Source of the DNA: Capitulum mitella
Taxonomy: Eukaryota; Arthropoda; Thecostraca; Pollicipedomorpha; Pollicipedidae
Assembly: GCA_030062745.1 (NCBI GenBank)
Contig: CP099849.1
Location: 7,176,586-7,240,585 of the forward strand
Length of the DNA stretch: 64,000 bases
Direction: 5' to 3'
The notes beneath the pieces are model-generated. The model saw only the letters and a list, made by a program, of their open reading frames with translations, did not search any database and was not told where the DNA came from. Shown one piece after another: positions 1 to 8,925 of this stretch. Within the stretch, counting starts at the first letter, position 1; each line of letters starts with the position of its first letter. The translations under genes were made by a program, and so were the position numbers.

Positions 1-282
1 GCCGTATGCGGTAAGAAACTGATGGGAACTAATTTTAGCGTTCCTTTATTTTCCGCGACATAAGCCTATCCTTGTAAATGTTATTGATCTTAGTAGTTCT
101 TGTGATGGTTTCTCATGCTTAAATTTTAGAAAAATCCGTTAGTTACCAATCTACACAACTTGGCGGAGTTTTATTCGCGAGAGCCTGTTTATGTCCAAAA
201 TATGCAGTTTTTAGAAACTTTTTGAGGTTCTTGGTATTCCTTACGTCTATGCATGCCAATTCTGCAATTTTCTACGCATTCT
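1..282. other. No gene seen
   Basis: AT-rich sequence without a convincing exon. The segment around 160-282 resembles the one around 600-775, so the left unit of the tandem repeat that follows may begin here. It probably lies in an intron or flank of the MLCK gene downstream. Confidence 0.5.
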
Positions 283-1045
283 GCGTAATTTATTGCTGAT
301 TTTGACGGTGGCGCATTTTGGCTCAGAACAGTTATTCGTGACCTGACCTCAGGTCAATTGTTGGAAGTCATTGATACTTTGCCCAATGACGGTAACTAGA
401 TGTCTGCTTCAATCCACACTAAAAATGTTATGAAATATTTCGTGAATTTCCGAAAAAAACGACAATATCTCTTAAAAATTGGCTTGACCTTAAGTCAATG
501 ACCCGGAAAATGCCGAAAAATCTGAGATATCAAATTTGTTGCACCTATCAAGATCACTAATCCTTGAAGGTATTATGGTGATATCTTGTTTTCCGAAAAA
601 GTCACAGGGCGCTAAACTTTTTTGGACATAGGTTCGTTTGACCCGACTTAGGTCAAACACCTGACCTGGCCTGAGGTCAAAACTTTGACACAAGGTGTAA
701 AAATGTAACACAATAAAACACAAGCAAAAGAGCCAGTCTTGCCATTTTGTCTCCTTTCCAAGTCATTTACTGTTATCGTCGATGTTGAGAGTGGTGCATT
801 TTTGTTCATACCAATTATTGGTGACCTGACCTCAGGTCAATGAATGTCAGTGACAATTTTCCAAAGGACGATCACTGAAAATCCCCATCAAGGCACGCCC
901 AAAATGTCGGTAAAAATTCGTCAGTTTCCGGAAAAACGACGGCATAAGTTGAAAATGGGCCCCACGTTTAGGCGGTGACATGGAAGTTTCCGAAAAACCC
1001 GAAATAGCAGGTTTAAGTTCTTGAAGAAAGGCTCTTAATTACTCC
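283..1045. repeat. Diverged ~483-bp tandem repeat with AGGTCA sites
   Basis: Two diverged direct copies: the block at about 283-560 recurs at about 762-1045. Both contain the same everted pair TGACCTCAGGTCA, at 344-356 and 827-839, exactly 483 bases apart, followed by matching stretches such as the fccgaaaaa-c-gac motif (TTTCCGAAAAAAACGAC versus TTTCCGGAAAAACGAC). Between them, 662-679 has TGACCT and AGGTCA separated by six bases. These are nuclear-receptor half-site arrangements; whether they are bound is unknown. Copy identity is modest, so the duplication is old. Confidence 0.6.
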
Positions 1046-1058
1046 TGTTTTTGAAGGC

Positions 1059-1158
1059 ATTGTATACATTCAGTTAATAAGCGATCTGCAGTATACCAGG
1101 AGACACTGTATTGTTACATAAATCAATTACAAATCAAAATATATACAGATATACATAC

Positions 1159-1215
<57 letters not shown>

Positions 1216-1289
1216 CTGTGACTGATTGATATATTAATAAAGTGTCTCCCGGTATACTTAAGGTCGTTAATTAATTGAATGTATACAAT
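1059..1289. mobile_element. Fold-back (MITE-like) element with a microsatellite loop
   Basis: The element is a long imperfect inverted repeat. The left arm begins ATTGTATACATTCAGTTAAT at 1059 and the right arm ends ATTGAATGTATACAAT at 1289. Further in, the left has AGTATACCAGGAGACACT and the right has the complement of AGTATACCGGGAGACACT. The arms pair for roughly 70-80 bases, and the loop is an ATAC/AT microsatellite. There is no coding capacity. No clear target duplication is visible, so I do not assign a superfamily. Confidence 0.65.
1150..1212. repeat. (ATAC)n then (AT)n microsatellite
   Basis: Four or so ATAC units run into about 24 AT units at the centre of the fold-back element. An AT run at the hairpin tip can extrude as a cruciform and is a likely site of length variation. 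Confidence 0.9.
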
Positions 1290-2549
1290 AGCAGATTTGT
1301 TTTACATGACCCAGATCTTAAATTCAAGAACCTCATTGGGCCTGTTAGATCCATGTTATTCCATAGTTATTAGATCCATAACCATAGTTATTAGATCCTC
1401 GCTCCCCCCCCCACCCCCGTTGCGTCGGGGCCGGGCTAATAACGGGTCTGCCGTTAATACTTTCCATGAAGTGGGCCACAATTATCTTAATACGAGCCAG
1501 GCCGCAGGCCGTGTCTTCCTAATCAACTAGCAGGAAACAATCGAAATGAGTGGCCCGCCCTCCCCGCCTTGCGAGGCCATAACACGTTTGACAGGTTAAT
1601 GATTTCGCAAATACTGGGCTGAAATCATGAAATGTTCGTTTAATCATAGTTCAGTTTCCTAAGATCAATGTATTTATATCTACATGTCGTTACTTGTTGA
1701 AATGTGTTGTACACATGACTATTTCGAGTGTGATTTTTTCGCCTTCAGAATGTTTTGTAGCAGTTACCAACCGCTCAGTTATGCCAGCGAACAGTACCAT
1801 GGACGCTCATAAAGTTCCAGCTGTCAGTTCCGTGGGTGCGGAGTAATGAAACGACCTTTTTCAAATCTGCCTTTTTGGGAAACGTTTTGAGTGGAAATAA
1901 TTGTGCCAAAAAACCATTTTAAAACCACGTGCGTCCAAAATTCAAGGAAAACGCGTGGGCCACGCTAGTCAAGCACCCCACGTGGCATTTTACTGTCCGC
2001 GCATGATTAAATGTAAAGTATGGATAACGAGCGTTCAGTTCGCTCATGGGATGTTTCAGAAACTATTATGTGGCGCCTTGTACGTTCTGACGACACTATC
2101 GATACGTCACAACTCGAAGCAACACTCGCAAGCACTGACGATGACACAGTACAAGGGTTTTCATCGCAACAAGAAGGATCTGAACTTAGGTTAACATGAC
2201 CGAAGTGATTTGAAGGAGATACTTTGGGGCGAAAAACTGGCTGCGAAATTCAGCGTTCAAGATCTTATGCCTCCAGGCCTACGATAACAAAAAACAATGT
2301 ATTCATGAAGGACAGATTTACCACGCGACTATGGCGAGCGACGCCGGAAACCCGGAAATAGTCCTTTGTTTAGAAGAAAGAGACGTGGGATCTCTTTCAT
2401 AAATCATGCATAAACTTCGAGTAATTAGCACACAACGACCAGATCGTCCGCTTGGCGGCATGCATAATGCCGTTCGTCTTTCGACTTCCGCTTGTACCCG
2501 CCACCTAGCGAGCCGCGGCGCGGTTCTAGTTCGCACCTCTGTCCGCCAG
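1290..2549. other. No gene seen (probable intron)
   Basis: No exon recognised on either strand. A C-rich run lies at about 1401-1420. I searched here for the missing N-terminal half of the Ig domain encoded from 2550 and did not find the expected cysteine and tryptophan pattern. Confidence 0.5.
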
Positions 2550-2752
2550 GGCCGCCGCTTGGAGCCGTCCGAGCGCGTGACGATCGAGGCGACGCCTGGC
2601 GGCTCGCTGCTGACCCTGCGTCGGGTGACGGCCGACGACAGCGGCAAATACGTGGTCCGAGCCGGCGATGACGAGTGCTGGGCGTCCCTGGCCGTGGAGG
2701 GGCCTCCCGAGCCGCCGTCAGGGGTGCCCAACGTCTGTCGCATCAGTCAGGA
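2550..2752 (+). CDS. MLCK exon A: C-terminal half of Ig domain and start of FnIII
   Basis: Encodes GRRLEPSERVTIEA, then LLTLRRVTADDSGKYVVRAG, the E-F strand D-x-G-x-Y signature of I-set Ig domains. It ends with the linker GPPEPPSGVPNVCRIS, which opens the FnIII domain. The acceptor is chosen at gtccgccag/GGC because the homology starts there; an open frame continues back to 2406 but does not look like Ig sequence. The donor is CAGGA/gtgagt (phase 2). The first half of the Ig fold (strands A-C with its Cys and Trp) must be on an upstream exon outside the window. Confidence 0.85.
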
Positions 2753-5700
2753 GTGAGTTCACAGGACGCAGCCTGCCGTCTCCGGCCTCAGATTGACGAC
2801 CTTGGGTCCTCGCAATTTTGTGCTGTGAGGTGGGCTCATCTCGTAATCACTCGAGGTCTGATCATGAGGGTAGTTTTCTGTTCTTTTGTGGATGCTTCAA
2901 CATCCCCGTTTTTCACCGGGCACCGGCACCAGTGCGCGTGACGACTATGTCTGTCACAACATCACCTGAGCCGTCAGTTCGATTTGACTTCCCTGTTGGC
3001 CTTGGTCACTGGTCCACGCTGTTGGCCTGGCATGACCTCGCCTCATGGTGACCTGGCCTCATCATGACCAGCTCTCATGGACCTCACCATGAGAGCTCTA
3101 TCATGCTGTCATGACGCGCCTTGTTGACTTGTCCGAACCTGACCTGACCTGACCTGACCTGACCTGACGTGGTCCGCAGCTCGATCACACTCTCCTGGTG
3201 CGGCCCTCCGTTCGACGGCGGCAGCATGGTCACCGAGTACCAGGTGGAGGCGGCCGACCACGAGCACAACTGGAGCGTACTGGTCGACCACTGCCGCTCC
3301 ACGTCGGTCGTGGTGCCGGCGCGCGGCCTGCCGGAAACGCCCAGCTTCCGGGTGCGGGCCGTGAACAAGCACGGCCGCAGCGCGCCGGGCGCCGAGGCGG
3401 CGGCGGCGCCGTACTCGGACCCGCCCCCGCGGCCACCCCAGGAGGAGGTCGAGGAGGAAGAGAAGGACGGTGAGCGCGGGCTACGATGTTGCCGACAGGC
3501 TCCGCCCTGTTGTCTGGGTGTTGACACGCCGGGGATGAGTTAAAAGGGTGTTTTCTGGCGCTAGTGCGGGTCGATTCGGTAATGTTAAGGGTATTCTGGT
3601 TTTGTTTTGTGCGTTTTCAAAGGCGTCCGACTGGAAGTCTTTTCCGTGTCACCCACAGTGAAAATATCAGGTTTACATGCGTATAACTGTCGTAGCGTTC
3701 AGCCAGCGATAATAAGTGTAAACTAAAGCTGTTGAGAAAGGGCAATACAGTTGTATCTTTCCCAGTTTGACTGAAAAAAAAAAACTGGAAAAGCCGCCTT
3801 TATTCTTATCGTTCTGTTGAAAACGAGCTAACTGAATTCACCGCAACTGGACCGAATATATTTCAACGGTGTCGCCGTGATTTTCTCAGTGCGTGGTTTT
3901 GTTCATTCACGCGCGGCTGTGACGTTTTGTTTTTGCCTGTTTCCAGTGGGGGCACCATTCGCCCACCGACACGTAACACTACAGTCGGGCGTCGACTTTG
4001 CCTCCTTGTACGACGTCCAGGAAGAGCTGGGCAAGGGGCGGTTTGGAACTGTCCATAAGGTATGCAACCCGTCAATGCACAGAACGGTCCGTTTGCTAAG
4101 ATTTTTTTCCGAAATGTACCTTGATTTTGTATAAAAAAATACGTACGCTTTGTATTAAAATGCCTTCGTCATAGAGAAGTGATGTCACGTCAGGCGATTT
4201 ACATTGATGACATCCTCAGTGTGATACCGAAATGCACAGTTCTTATCAGATCGAAATCGGCTTTGCGCATGTTGTTTCCCCAAAATGCTTAAAATCGACA
4301 AATTGTCCAGTAAAATGAAATTTAAAGATGAAAGAATATTTCACGCGAAAATAGAACACCACCAAATACAAGTTTACTTTTTTACGAGGGCATTGTAAGA
4401 TTGCATATCGTTTGCCCGGAAGCGGACCTTTTCTCACGTGCCGACAGGTGATAGAAAAAAGTACGGGTAACAAGTTCGCGGCCAAGTTTATCAAATGCAT
4501 CAAGGCTGCGGACCGGGCAAAGGTGGGGAGGAGATCGCCATCATGAACGAGCTGGACCACGCCAAGCTGCTGCAGCTGGCAGCCGCCATCGACCACGGAC
4601 GCGAGATGATCATGCTGCTCGAGTAGTAAGCGAATATGACGGACACTGGTTCACAATGACGTTGTGTGGATTAGTTTCGTTCCAGGTTGCGTGGATGCTG
4701 TGTAAAGGCGCCTAGGTAACGCCGGTCCAGCTGTAAGATTTTTCCGTTGAGTCATGTCGATGGCATCAGCTTCAGAGGAATGCGATTTTTATTTGCTTTT
4801 ACTAGTACATTCTGTTGTCTTCCATCACGTGGACTGTTTATCATTTGTGCAGGGGGTAATGAACTGTTTGTTGTGCTTCATTTGTTCCATACTTGTTTAG
4901 TCAGTTTCTTTTGCTGCTGTTCGTTAAGATTCATGCTGCTGTTGCTACGTCTTTACATCTTTGAGTTTGCCTCTGTGATGAAGCCAACGTAGTGGTTCAT
5001 CTCTTTCAAGGTTTTTTTTAGACCCCAGCTCTGTTTGCTTTCCTTGTTACTGTGCGTTCAAATCGTCTCATTTTCGTTTCGCAGCGTTTCTGGAGGCGAG
5101 CTCTTCGAACGGGTCGTAGCAGACGACTTCATGCTCACAGAGCATGAGTGCGTTCTGTTCATGCAGCAGATCTGCAATGGAGTTACTCATATGCACAAGC
5201 TGAACATTATGCATCTCGACATGAAGGTACTGTTTGCAAGCTAAGGACAGATGTTGAACTCGACTTTGCTCCTTCAGCATTAGAAGCAGGACATTTTGGC
5301 AGTGTTAAAGAGTGGAAAATATTCGGCATTTCATTCGGTTTGGTGTGAGGGACATCCTTTTTTGTGGCACTGTAACGTTTCTTTTTCGATTATTCAACCC
5401 TATGAGGGGTGGTAAGTCAAGCTCGGTTTGCCACCAAACAATACACGTCATGTGTATTATTTCGCACGAATCGGTCTCCACAAGCCATTCTTTCCTCTTC
5501 TCTCCTCCGTCTCTCTCCTCAGCTCCACTCCATTTCGCTATCCCCTCCACCTTCCTTGTCCTGCACCCGCAGGAACACCGCCTCCGCCGCGCCGGAGAGT
5601 AACCAACGCCTCCTCTGGCCCGCCCCCAGCCGGAGAACATCCTGTGCCTGACCAAGTCGTCGCACCTGATCAAGATCATCGACTTCGGTCTGGCTCGCCG

Positions 5701-8099
5701 ATACCGCGAGTCGGAGCCCACCCGAGTCATGCTGGGCACGCCCGAGTTCATCCCGCCGGAGATCATCAACTACGAGCCGATCAGCCCACGCAGCGACATG
5801 TGGAGCCTGGGCGTCATCTGCTACATCCTGTGAGTGTGGGAGTCGTCAGCTACAGCTTGTGAGTGCGTGGGTTCGTCAGTTACGTCCTGTGAGTGTGGGA
5901 GTCGTCTACTGCATGCTGTGAGTGCGGGGTGTCGTCTGCTGCATCCTGTGAACATGGAGATCGCCGCCCAATGTGTGTGTGGGGTCGTTTCCTACATCTT
6001 GTGGGCTGGAGGTCGTGTGCTGTATCCTGTGGGCTGGGAGTTGTCTGCTGCATATTGTGGGTTGGGGATCGTCTGCTAATTCCTGTGAGTGTGGAGCCGT
6101 CTGCTGCTTTCTGAGTGTGAAGTGGAGCTGACGTTGCTTGATATATCCCAGAGTGTGGAACTGGGGGTCGCGGCCGCATCCTTTGAATTCAGGCTAGGGT
6201 TCGTTTGCTATGTGAATGTTGTCTGGGTGTAATCTGTCTGAACGCCAGCTAAACCAGAACTCACCTTGTGACTAAGGTTTGAGCGCAGGGTTATTGCGTT
6301 CTGCAGTCTGTGCCAGCTGCATCTCAAGTGTTATACAGCGTTCATCGAAGGTCGTCTGCTACACCAGCGTGTAAATTGCGCCATCGTTTTCGTCATTTTG
6401 CTCGGTATTTGGCGTTGTCTGCTACATCGCTCACGAGTGCAGCCTGATCCTCACCGCCCGGGGGTTTGACCCGGCACGTTTTCCGCAGGTTGTCCGGGCT
6501 GTCACCATTCATGGGCGACAACGATGCAGAGACGTTCGCCAACATCACCCGCGCGGGCTACGACTTCGACGACGACGCGTTCGACGCGGTCTCCGAGGCC
6601 GCCAAGGACTTCATCACGCACCTGCTGCAGAACCGGCAGCTGTGAGTAGGGCTCTTCGTCTGGGGGTGGCGCACGGAACGACGCCGGACAGGGCGAGCCG
6701 CCGGCAGAGGCGTTCGGGAAGAATTCGGCAAATGAGGCCTCGGGCGGTGTGGTCCCATGCGTTTTGGGAGGTATGGAATGATGTTTGGATGTACCTTAGG
6801 CAATATTTTTCGTCAGTAAGCATGGATGTATAGTTTGCAGATGACAAAACGGTTTAAATGATGTTTTCAGACGTTTCCTTTCGTCCGAAGCCAGTGTAAC
6901 GGCTTTTCTGTTCTGTCATTAGAACATGAAGACCATTGCCGTTCGGCATTTACCAGCTGCCACCCGGCGGCAAAAATCATAAGGCTTTCTTTCGCATCGT
7001 CTGAACACATTACTCCTCTCAGAGGCCATCATGGTGTCGTCTTTTTCCCATTATCGCCATTGTCATCAGCCAGCGCGAATTTTGTCCGTCGATGGCCCAA
7101 TCTGGCGTGATTGCAGGGAGAGAATGTCGGCTGAGGAAGCCCTGCAACACAGCTGGCTAACAGCCGGACAGGTGCGGGCAAAGGCCACCGTGCTCTCAAA
7201 GGAAAAGCTCAAAAAGTTCATCATCAGGAGGAAGTGGCAGGTACGAACGGTTGCTGTCGGTTGTATTCATGCATGCGCCGTGAATGTTTGTGACTTCCCA
7301 ATCGACTCCGGAGGTAACGATTTCTCCTGCGCGCCTCTCCAGGGAGCTGAGTCCCGAACCTACTTTTCTCCACATCCTGGACGCAGTACGACCACGCCTT
7401 CGATGCGCACATGAACTCAAATAATTATCATCTCTCCTAATCAGAACAGAGCATTAGGAAAACAACGATGTAGCATGCTGTCCTTCTCCTCCTCGGCTGG
7501 CACGAGTTAATACCTGTTTCGTTTGCGTGATAATGATGCGATATTGCTCTTTTAACACCCTAGTAAGGCGACATCTAGATGTATGCTTTGTTTTGTTTCG
7601 TTTGTACTGTGGCCTCACAGTTTGAATTTTTACCACTGGATATTTTTTAGCTCTGGTGTGCCGTAGCCTTTCAGAACCGCACGCTTCTGGCCAACCTCGC
7701 CTCAGAACGCGAGCCCGGGGCCTGTCCGTCTTGCGCTGCCCACTAACAGCCCGCTCTGACCCGTAGAAAACCGGCAACGCGATCCGCGCGCTGGGTCGCA
7801 TGAGCGCCAGCCTGCCGGCGCGGCGAGCCAGCCAGCAGCGGCGAGCGAGCCGCGAGGCGGGCCTGCTGGCGGCGCCGGGCGGCCCGCTCCAGCAGAAGCG
7901 GGGCTCGCTGTACAGCGAGCGCAGCGACAGCGGCTTCAGCGACTGCTCGGTGGGCTCGCAACCGCGCGTCGGCCGCCGCTTCACCAACGAGTCGACGCTG
8001 ACCGAGGAGGAGGAGGAGCTGCCGCCTGACGCCACGTGCTCGGCCATTCCAGAGGATGGCGTCGGCCCCGTGCCGCGGCGGATAGGCCAGAGCTCCTGA
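2550..8099 (+). CDS. Myosin light chain kinase, C-terminal nine exons (5' partial)
   Basis: Calcium/calmodulin-dependent Ser/Thr kinase that phosphorylates the regulatory light chain of myosin II in the actomyosin cytoskeleton or muscle. Exons: 2550-2752, 3180-3469, 3947-4059, 4448-4625, 5085-5226, 5630-5829, 6489-6641, 7117-7240, 7767-8099. They total 1736 bases; adding the one base missing from exon 4 gives 1737, i.e. 578 residues plus stop. Domain order: C-terminal half of an I-set Ig domain, one fibronectin III domain, an acidic linker, kinase domain (GKGRFG loop, AAKFIK lysine, HLDMKPEN catalytic loop, DFGLAR, GTPEF, DMWSLG), autoregulatory/calmodulin-binding segment RRKWQKTGNAIRALGRM, and a Ser/Arg tail. 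The Ig-FnIII-kinase order and the calmodulin segment are those of Stretchin-MLCK and smooth-muscle MLCK rather than twitchin or titin. All junctions are GT-AG with matching phases. Exons upstream of the window are required. The exon 4 frameshift means the allele as written would not make active kinase. Confidence 0.93.
3138..3167 (+). repeat. (CCTGA)6 next to the FnIII-exon acceptor
   Basis: Six tandem CCTGA units end 12 bases before the AG at 3178-3179. Each unit together with the next base contains CTGAC, a match to the YTNAY branch-point consensus. The six candidate branch adenines lie at 3142, 3147, 3152, 3157, 3162 and 3167, i.e. 12-37 bases upstream of the exon. The usual uninterrupted pyrimidine tract is missing, so the array itself may serve as branch-point and tract. 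Confidence 0.9.
3180..3469 (+). CDS. MLCK exon B: fibronectin III domain and acidic linker
   Basis: Begins SITLSWCGPPFDGGSMVTEY, the B-C strand pattern of muscle-type FnIII domains. It continues through FRVRAVNKHGRS, the F-G strands, and ends in a proline-rich then acidic linker (PPPRPPQEEVEEEEKDG). The acceptor is gtccgcag/C and the first base completes a GAC codon with the previous exon. The donor is GACG/gtgagc (phase 1). In the family this domain sits just before the kinase and helps place it on the actomyosin scaffold. Confidence 0.9.
3947..4059 (+). CDS. MLCK exon C: kinase N-lobe, glycine-rich loop
   Basis: Encodes a lead-in HVTLQSGVDFASLYDVQEEL followed by the ATP-binding loop GKGRFGTVHK. 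The acceptor is tttccag/TG: these two bases complete GTG with the phase-1 end of the FnIII exon. The donor is CATAAG/gtatgc (phase 0). The loop has the canonical G-x-G-x-x-G spacing. Confidence 0.93.
4448..4625 (+). CDS. MLCK exon D: VAIK lysine and helix C, 1-base frameshift
   Basis: Begins VIEKSTGNKFAAKFIKCIKA, with the ATP-anchoring lysine in AAKFIK, and runs to DRAKV. The reading frame then slips. The next residues in the shifted frame are EEIAIMNELDHAKLLQLA and DHGREMIMLLE, the helix C glutamate and hydrophobic-spine region of MLCKs. The exon is 178 bases where 179 are needed; one base is missing near 4522-4530, in AAAGGTGGGGAGGAG. Without repair the frame stops soon after. The donor is GAGTA/gtaagc (phase 2). 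It may be an assembly error beside a G run or a real null mutation. Confidence 0.88.
5085..5226 (+). CDS. MLCK exon E: hinge to catalytic loop
   Basis: The first base completes TAC, giving YVSGGELFERVV, then MLTEHECVLFMQQICNGV and finally the catalytic-loop start HLDMK. The GGELFERV motif after the hinge is typical of MLCK, titin and DAPK-type kinases. The acceptor is tttcgcag/C and the donor is GACATGAAG/gtactg (phase 0). The aspartate of HLD is the catalytic base. Confidence 0.94.
5630..5829 (+). CDS. MLCK exon F: catalytic loop, DFG, activation segment, DMWS
   Basis: Encodes PENILCLTKSSHLIKIIDFG (asparagine of the catalytic loop, then DFG), LARRYRESEPTRVMLGTPEF (activation segment), then IPPEI and DMWSLGVICYIL. 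The usual APE triplet is PPE here; the structural glutamate is kept. The acceptor is cgcccccag/CCG and the donor is ATCCT/gtgagt (phase 2). The last 17 exon bases and the donor are the template of the tandem repeat in the following intron. Confidence 0.95.
5813..6115 (+). repeat. 28-30-bp tandem repeat of exon end plus 5' splice site
   Basis: The template is GTCATCTGCTACATCCT/GTGAGTGTGGGA, the last 17 bases of MLCK exon F and its donor. It is repeated about ten times into the intron. Donor-like GT positions are 5830 (true), 5859, 5889, 5918, 5948, 6001, 6029, 6057 and 6085. GTGAGT is intact at 5830, 5859, 5889, 5918 and 6085; the others read GTGAAC, GTGGGC or GTGGGT. Spacing is 28-30 bases except across one disordered unit near 5950-6000. 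Further echoes (GTCGTCTGCTACA, GTTGTCTGCTACATC) occur at 6351 and 6414. Use of any downstream donor would add an in-frame TGA at 5831-5833. Confidence 0.88.
6489..6641 (+). CDS. MLCK exon G: kinase C-lobe
   Basis: The first base completes CTG, giving LSGLSPFMGDNDAETFANIT, then YDFDDDAFDAVSEAAKDFI and HLLQNRQL. This is the substrate-side C-lobe with the SGLSPFMG motif shared by MLCK and titin-like kinases. The acceptor is ttccgcag/G and the donor is CAGCT/gtgagt (phase 2). Confidence 0.94.
7117..7240 (+). CDS. MLCK exon H: end of kinase domain and autoinhibitory segment
   Basis: Encodes ERMSAEEALQHSWL, the terminal kinase helix with the conserved tryptophan, followed by the autoinhibitory stretch LSKEKLKKFIIRRKWQ. 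The last residues are the first half of the calmodulin-binding site. The acceptor is gattgcag/G and the donor is TGGCAG/gtacga (phase 0). Confidence 0.94.
7767..8099 (+). CDS. MLCK exon I: calmodulin-binding half-site and C-terminal tail
   Basis: Begins KTGNAIRALGRMSAS, which joins the previous exon to form RRKWQKTGNAIRALGRMS, very close to the calmodulin-binding helix of vertebrate smooth-muscle MLCK. The tail has two RRAS motifs, fitting basophilic kinases such as PKA, at about 7821-7850. It then has a serine-rich stretch (SERSDSGFSDCSVGSQP) and an acidic TEEEEELPPD, ending at a TGA at 8097-8099. There is no C-terminal Ig (telokin-like) domain, unlike vertebrate MLCK. The acceptor is gacccgtag/A. 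The exon is about 70% GC, so long open frames on both other strands and phases are shadows. Confidence 0.93.
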   Translation, partial: KTGNAIRALGRMSASLPARRASQQRRASREAGLLAAPGGPLQQKRGSLYSERSDSGFSDCSVGSQPRVGRRFTNESTLTEEEEELPPDATCSAIPEDGVGPVPRRIGQSS

Positions 8100-8925
8100 G
8101 GCGGCGGCGCCGGCCGGCCGGCCGCGACCTGCGGTCGGGTCGGCAGGCCTCCGCCGGCGGCTCCGGCCAGCACCGCGCCGGTGAGGTGACCGCGGGTGAC
8201 CTCAGGCGACCCGGCGCCAGCCCAAGGCTGGGGTCGGCGACCTCAGAGGTGGTCGCGGCCTCGGGTCGGTCGGCGTGACCTCGATGACCTGCAGGTCGCC
8301 TTCAAGTCACGGCCGCCCCTCGGCGGCCGCTCTGACACGACGTGGCCTCGTCCGTTCTCCGCCGGGGCCGGAGGCTGGCCCGTGGCGGGGGCGAGTCCAC
8401 TGTGGGCAATGGGGGGACTGACCGCTGCTGACAGGCAGGTTACCAGTTGCTTTGATTATGAGCGGGCGGTCTAGCTGCGGTGTAGTATGTGACCCTGCTG
8501 TGTGTCTGTGGGCCTCCCGAGGGAGAGAGGAGGCACGAGTGAACGCGCCCGAAGGGTGCCTCTAGTGATGCCAAAAATGTGACACCACTGACGTTATGAC
8601 GTATTTTCGTTGCCCCGCGTATGTTCACGTTAGTATTACTTGTAAGTATTTTAGCGGGTAGGCTTGTTAGTGTTCACGTGCGTAAACACATGCTAGTGGC
8701 CGGGAACCTGACTTGCTTCAGTAAAATTGGATAGACTAAGGAGAGTTTAGCTTCAGGCAATACAAGTCTTATCTGAAGCACAATATGAGTCCTATATGTC
8801 TTTGCATGGAGGTTAGTTGATGGCTTGAGACTAGAAGCTGGCGTACCTTCTTTCCCCCAGGTATGCACATAAAATGCTTTCAGTCGTTTGTTTTAATAAT
8901 AAAAGACATTGGAAGAGCGCTGTGT
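8100..8925 (+). other. MLCK 3' untranslated region with AATAAA at 8898-8903
   Basis: Follows the stop codon. The first ~250 bases are very GC-rich with repeated GGTGACC/GACCTC motifs, then composition falls to the genomic background. The first AATAAA after the stop that I accept is at 8898-8903, in TTTTAATAATAAAAGAC. It would give a 3' UTR of roughly 0.8 kb. The exact cleavage site is not determinable by eye. Confidence 0.6.

Noticed and set aside
2406-2549. Upstream extension of the Ig exon with an ATG at 2406
   Set aside because: The 48 residues before 2550 do not resemble the Ig fold, and a good acceptor lies exactly where homology begins. An alternative start here cannot be excluded but is not supported.
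5305-5769. 154-codon minus-strand frame over MLCK exon F
   Set aside because: Antisense shadow of a kinase exon, extending into intron.
7454-8173. 239-codon open frame on the minus strand
   Set aside because: It is the antisense of the GC-rich last MLCK exon, whose sense frame has the calmodulin-binding helix and correct splice phase. The antisense translation has no recognisable domain.
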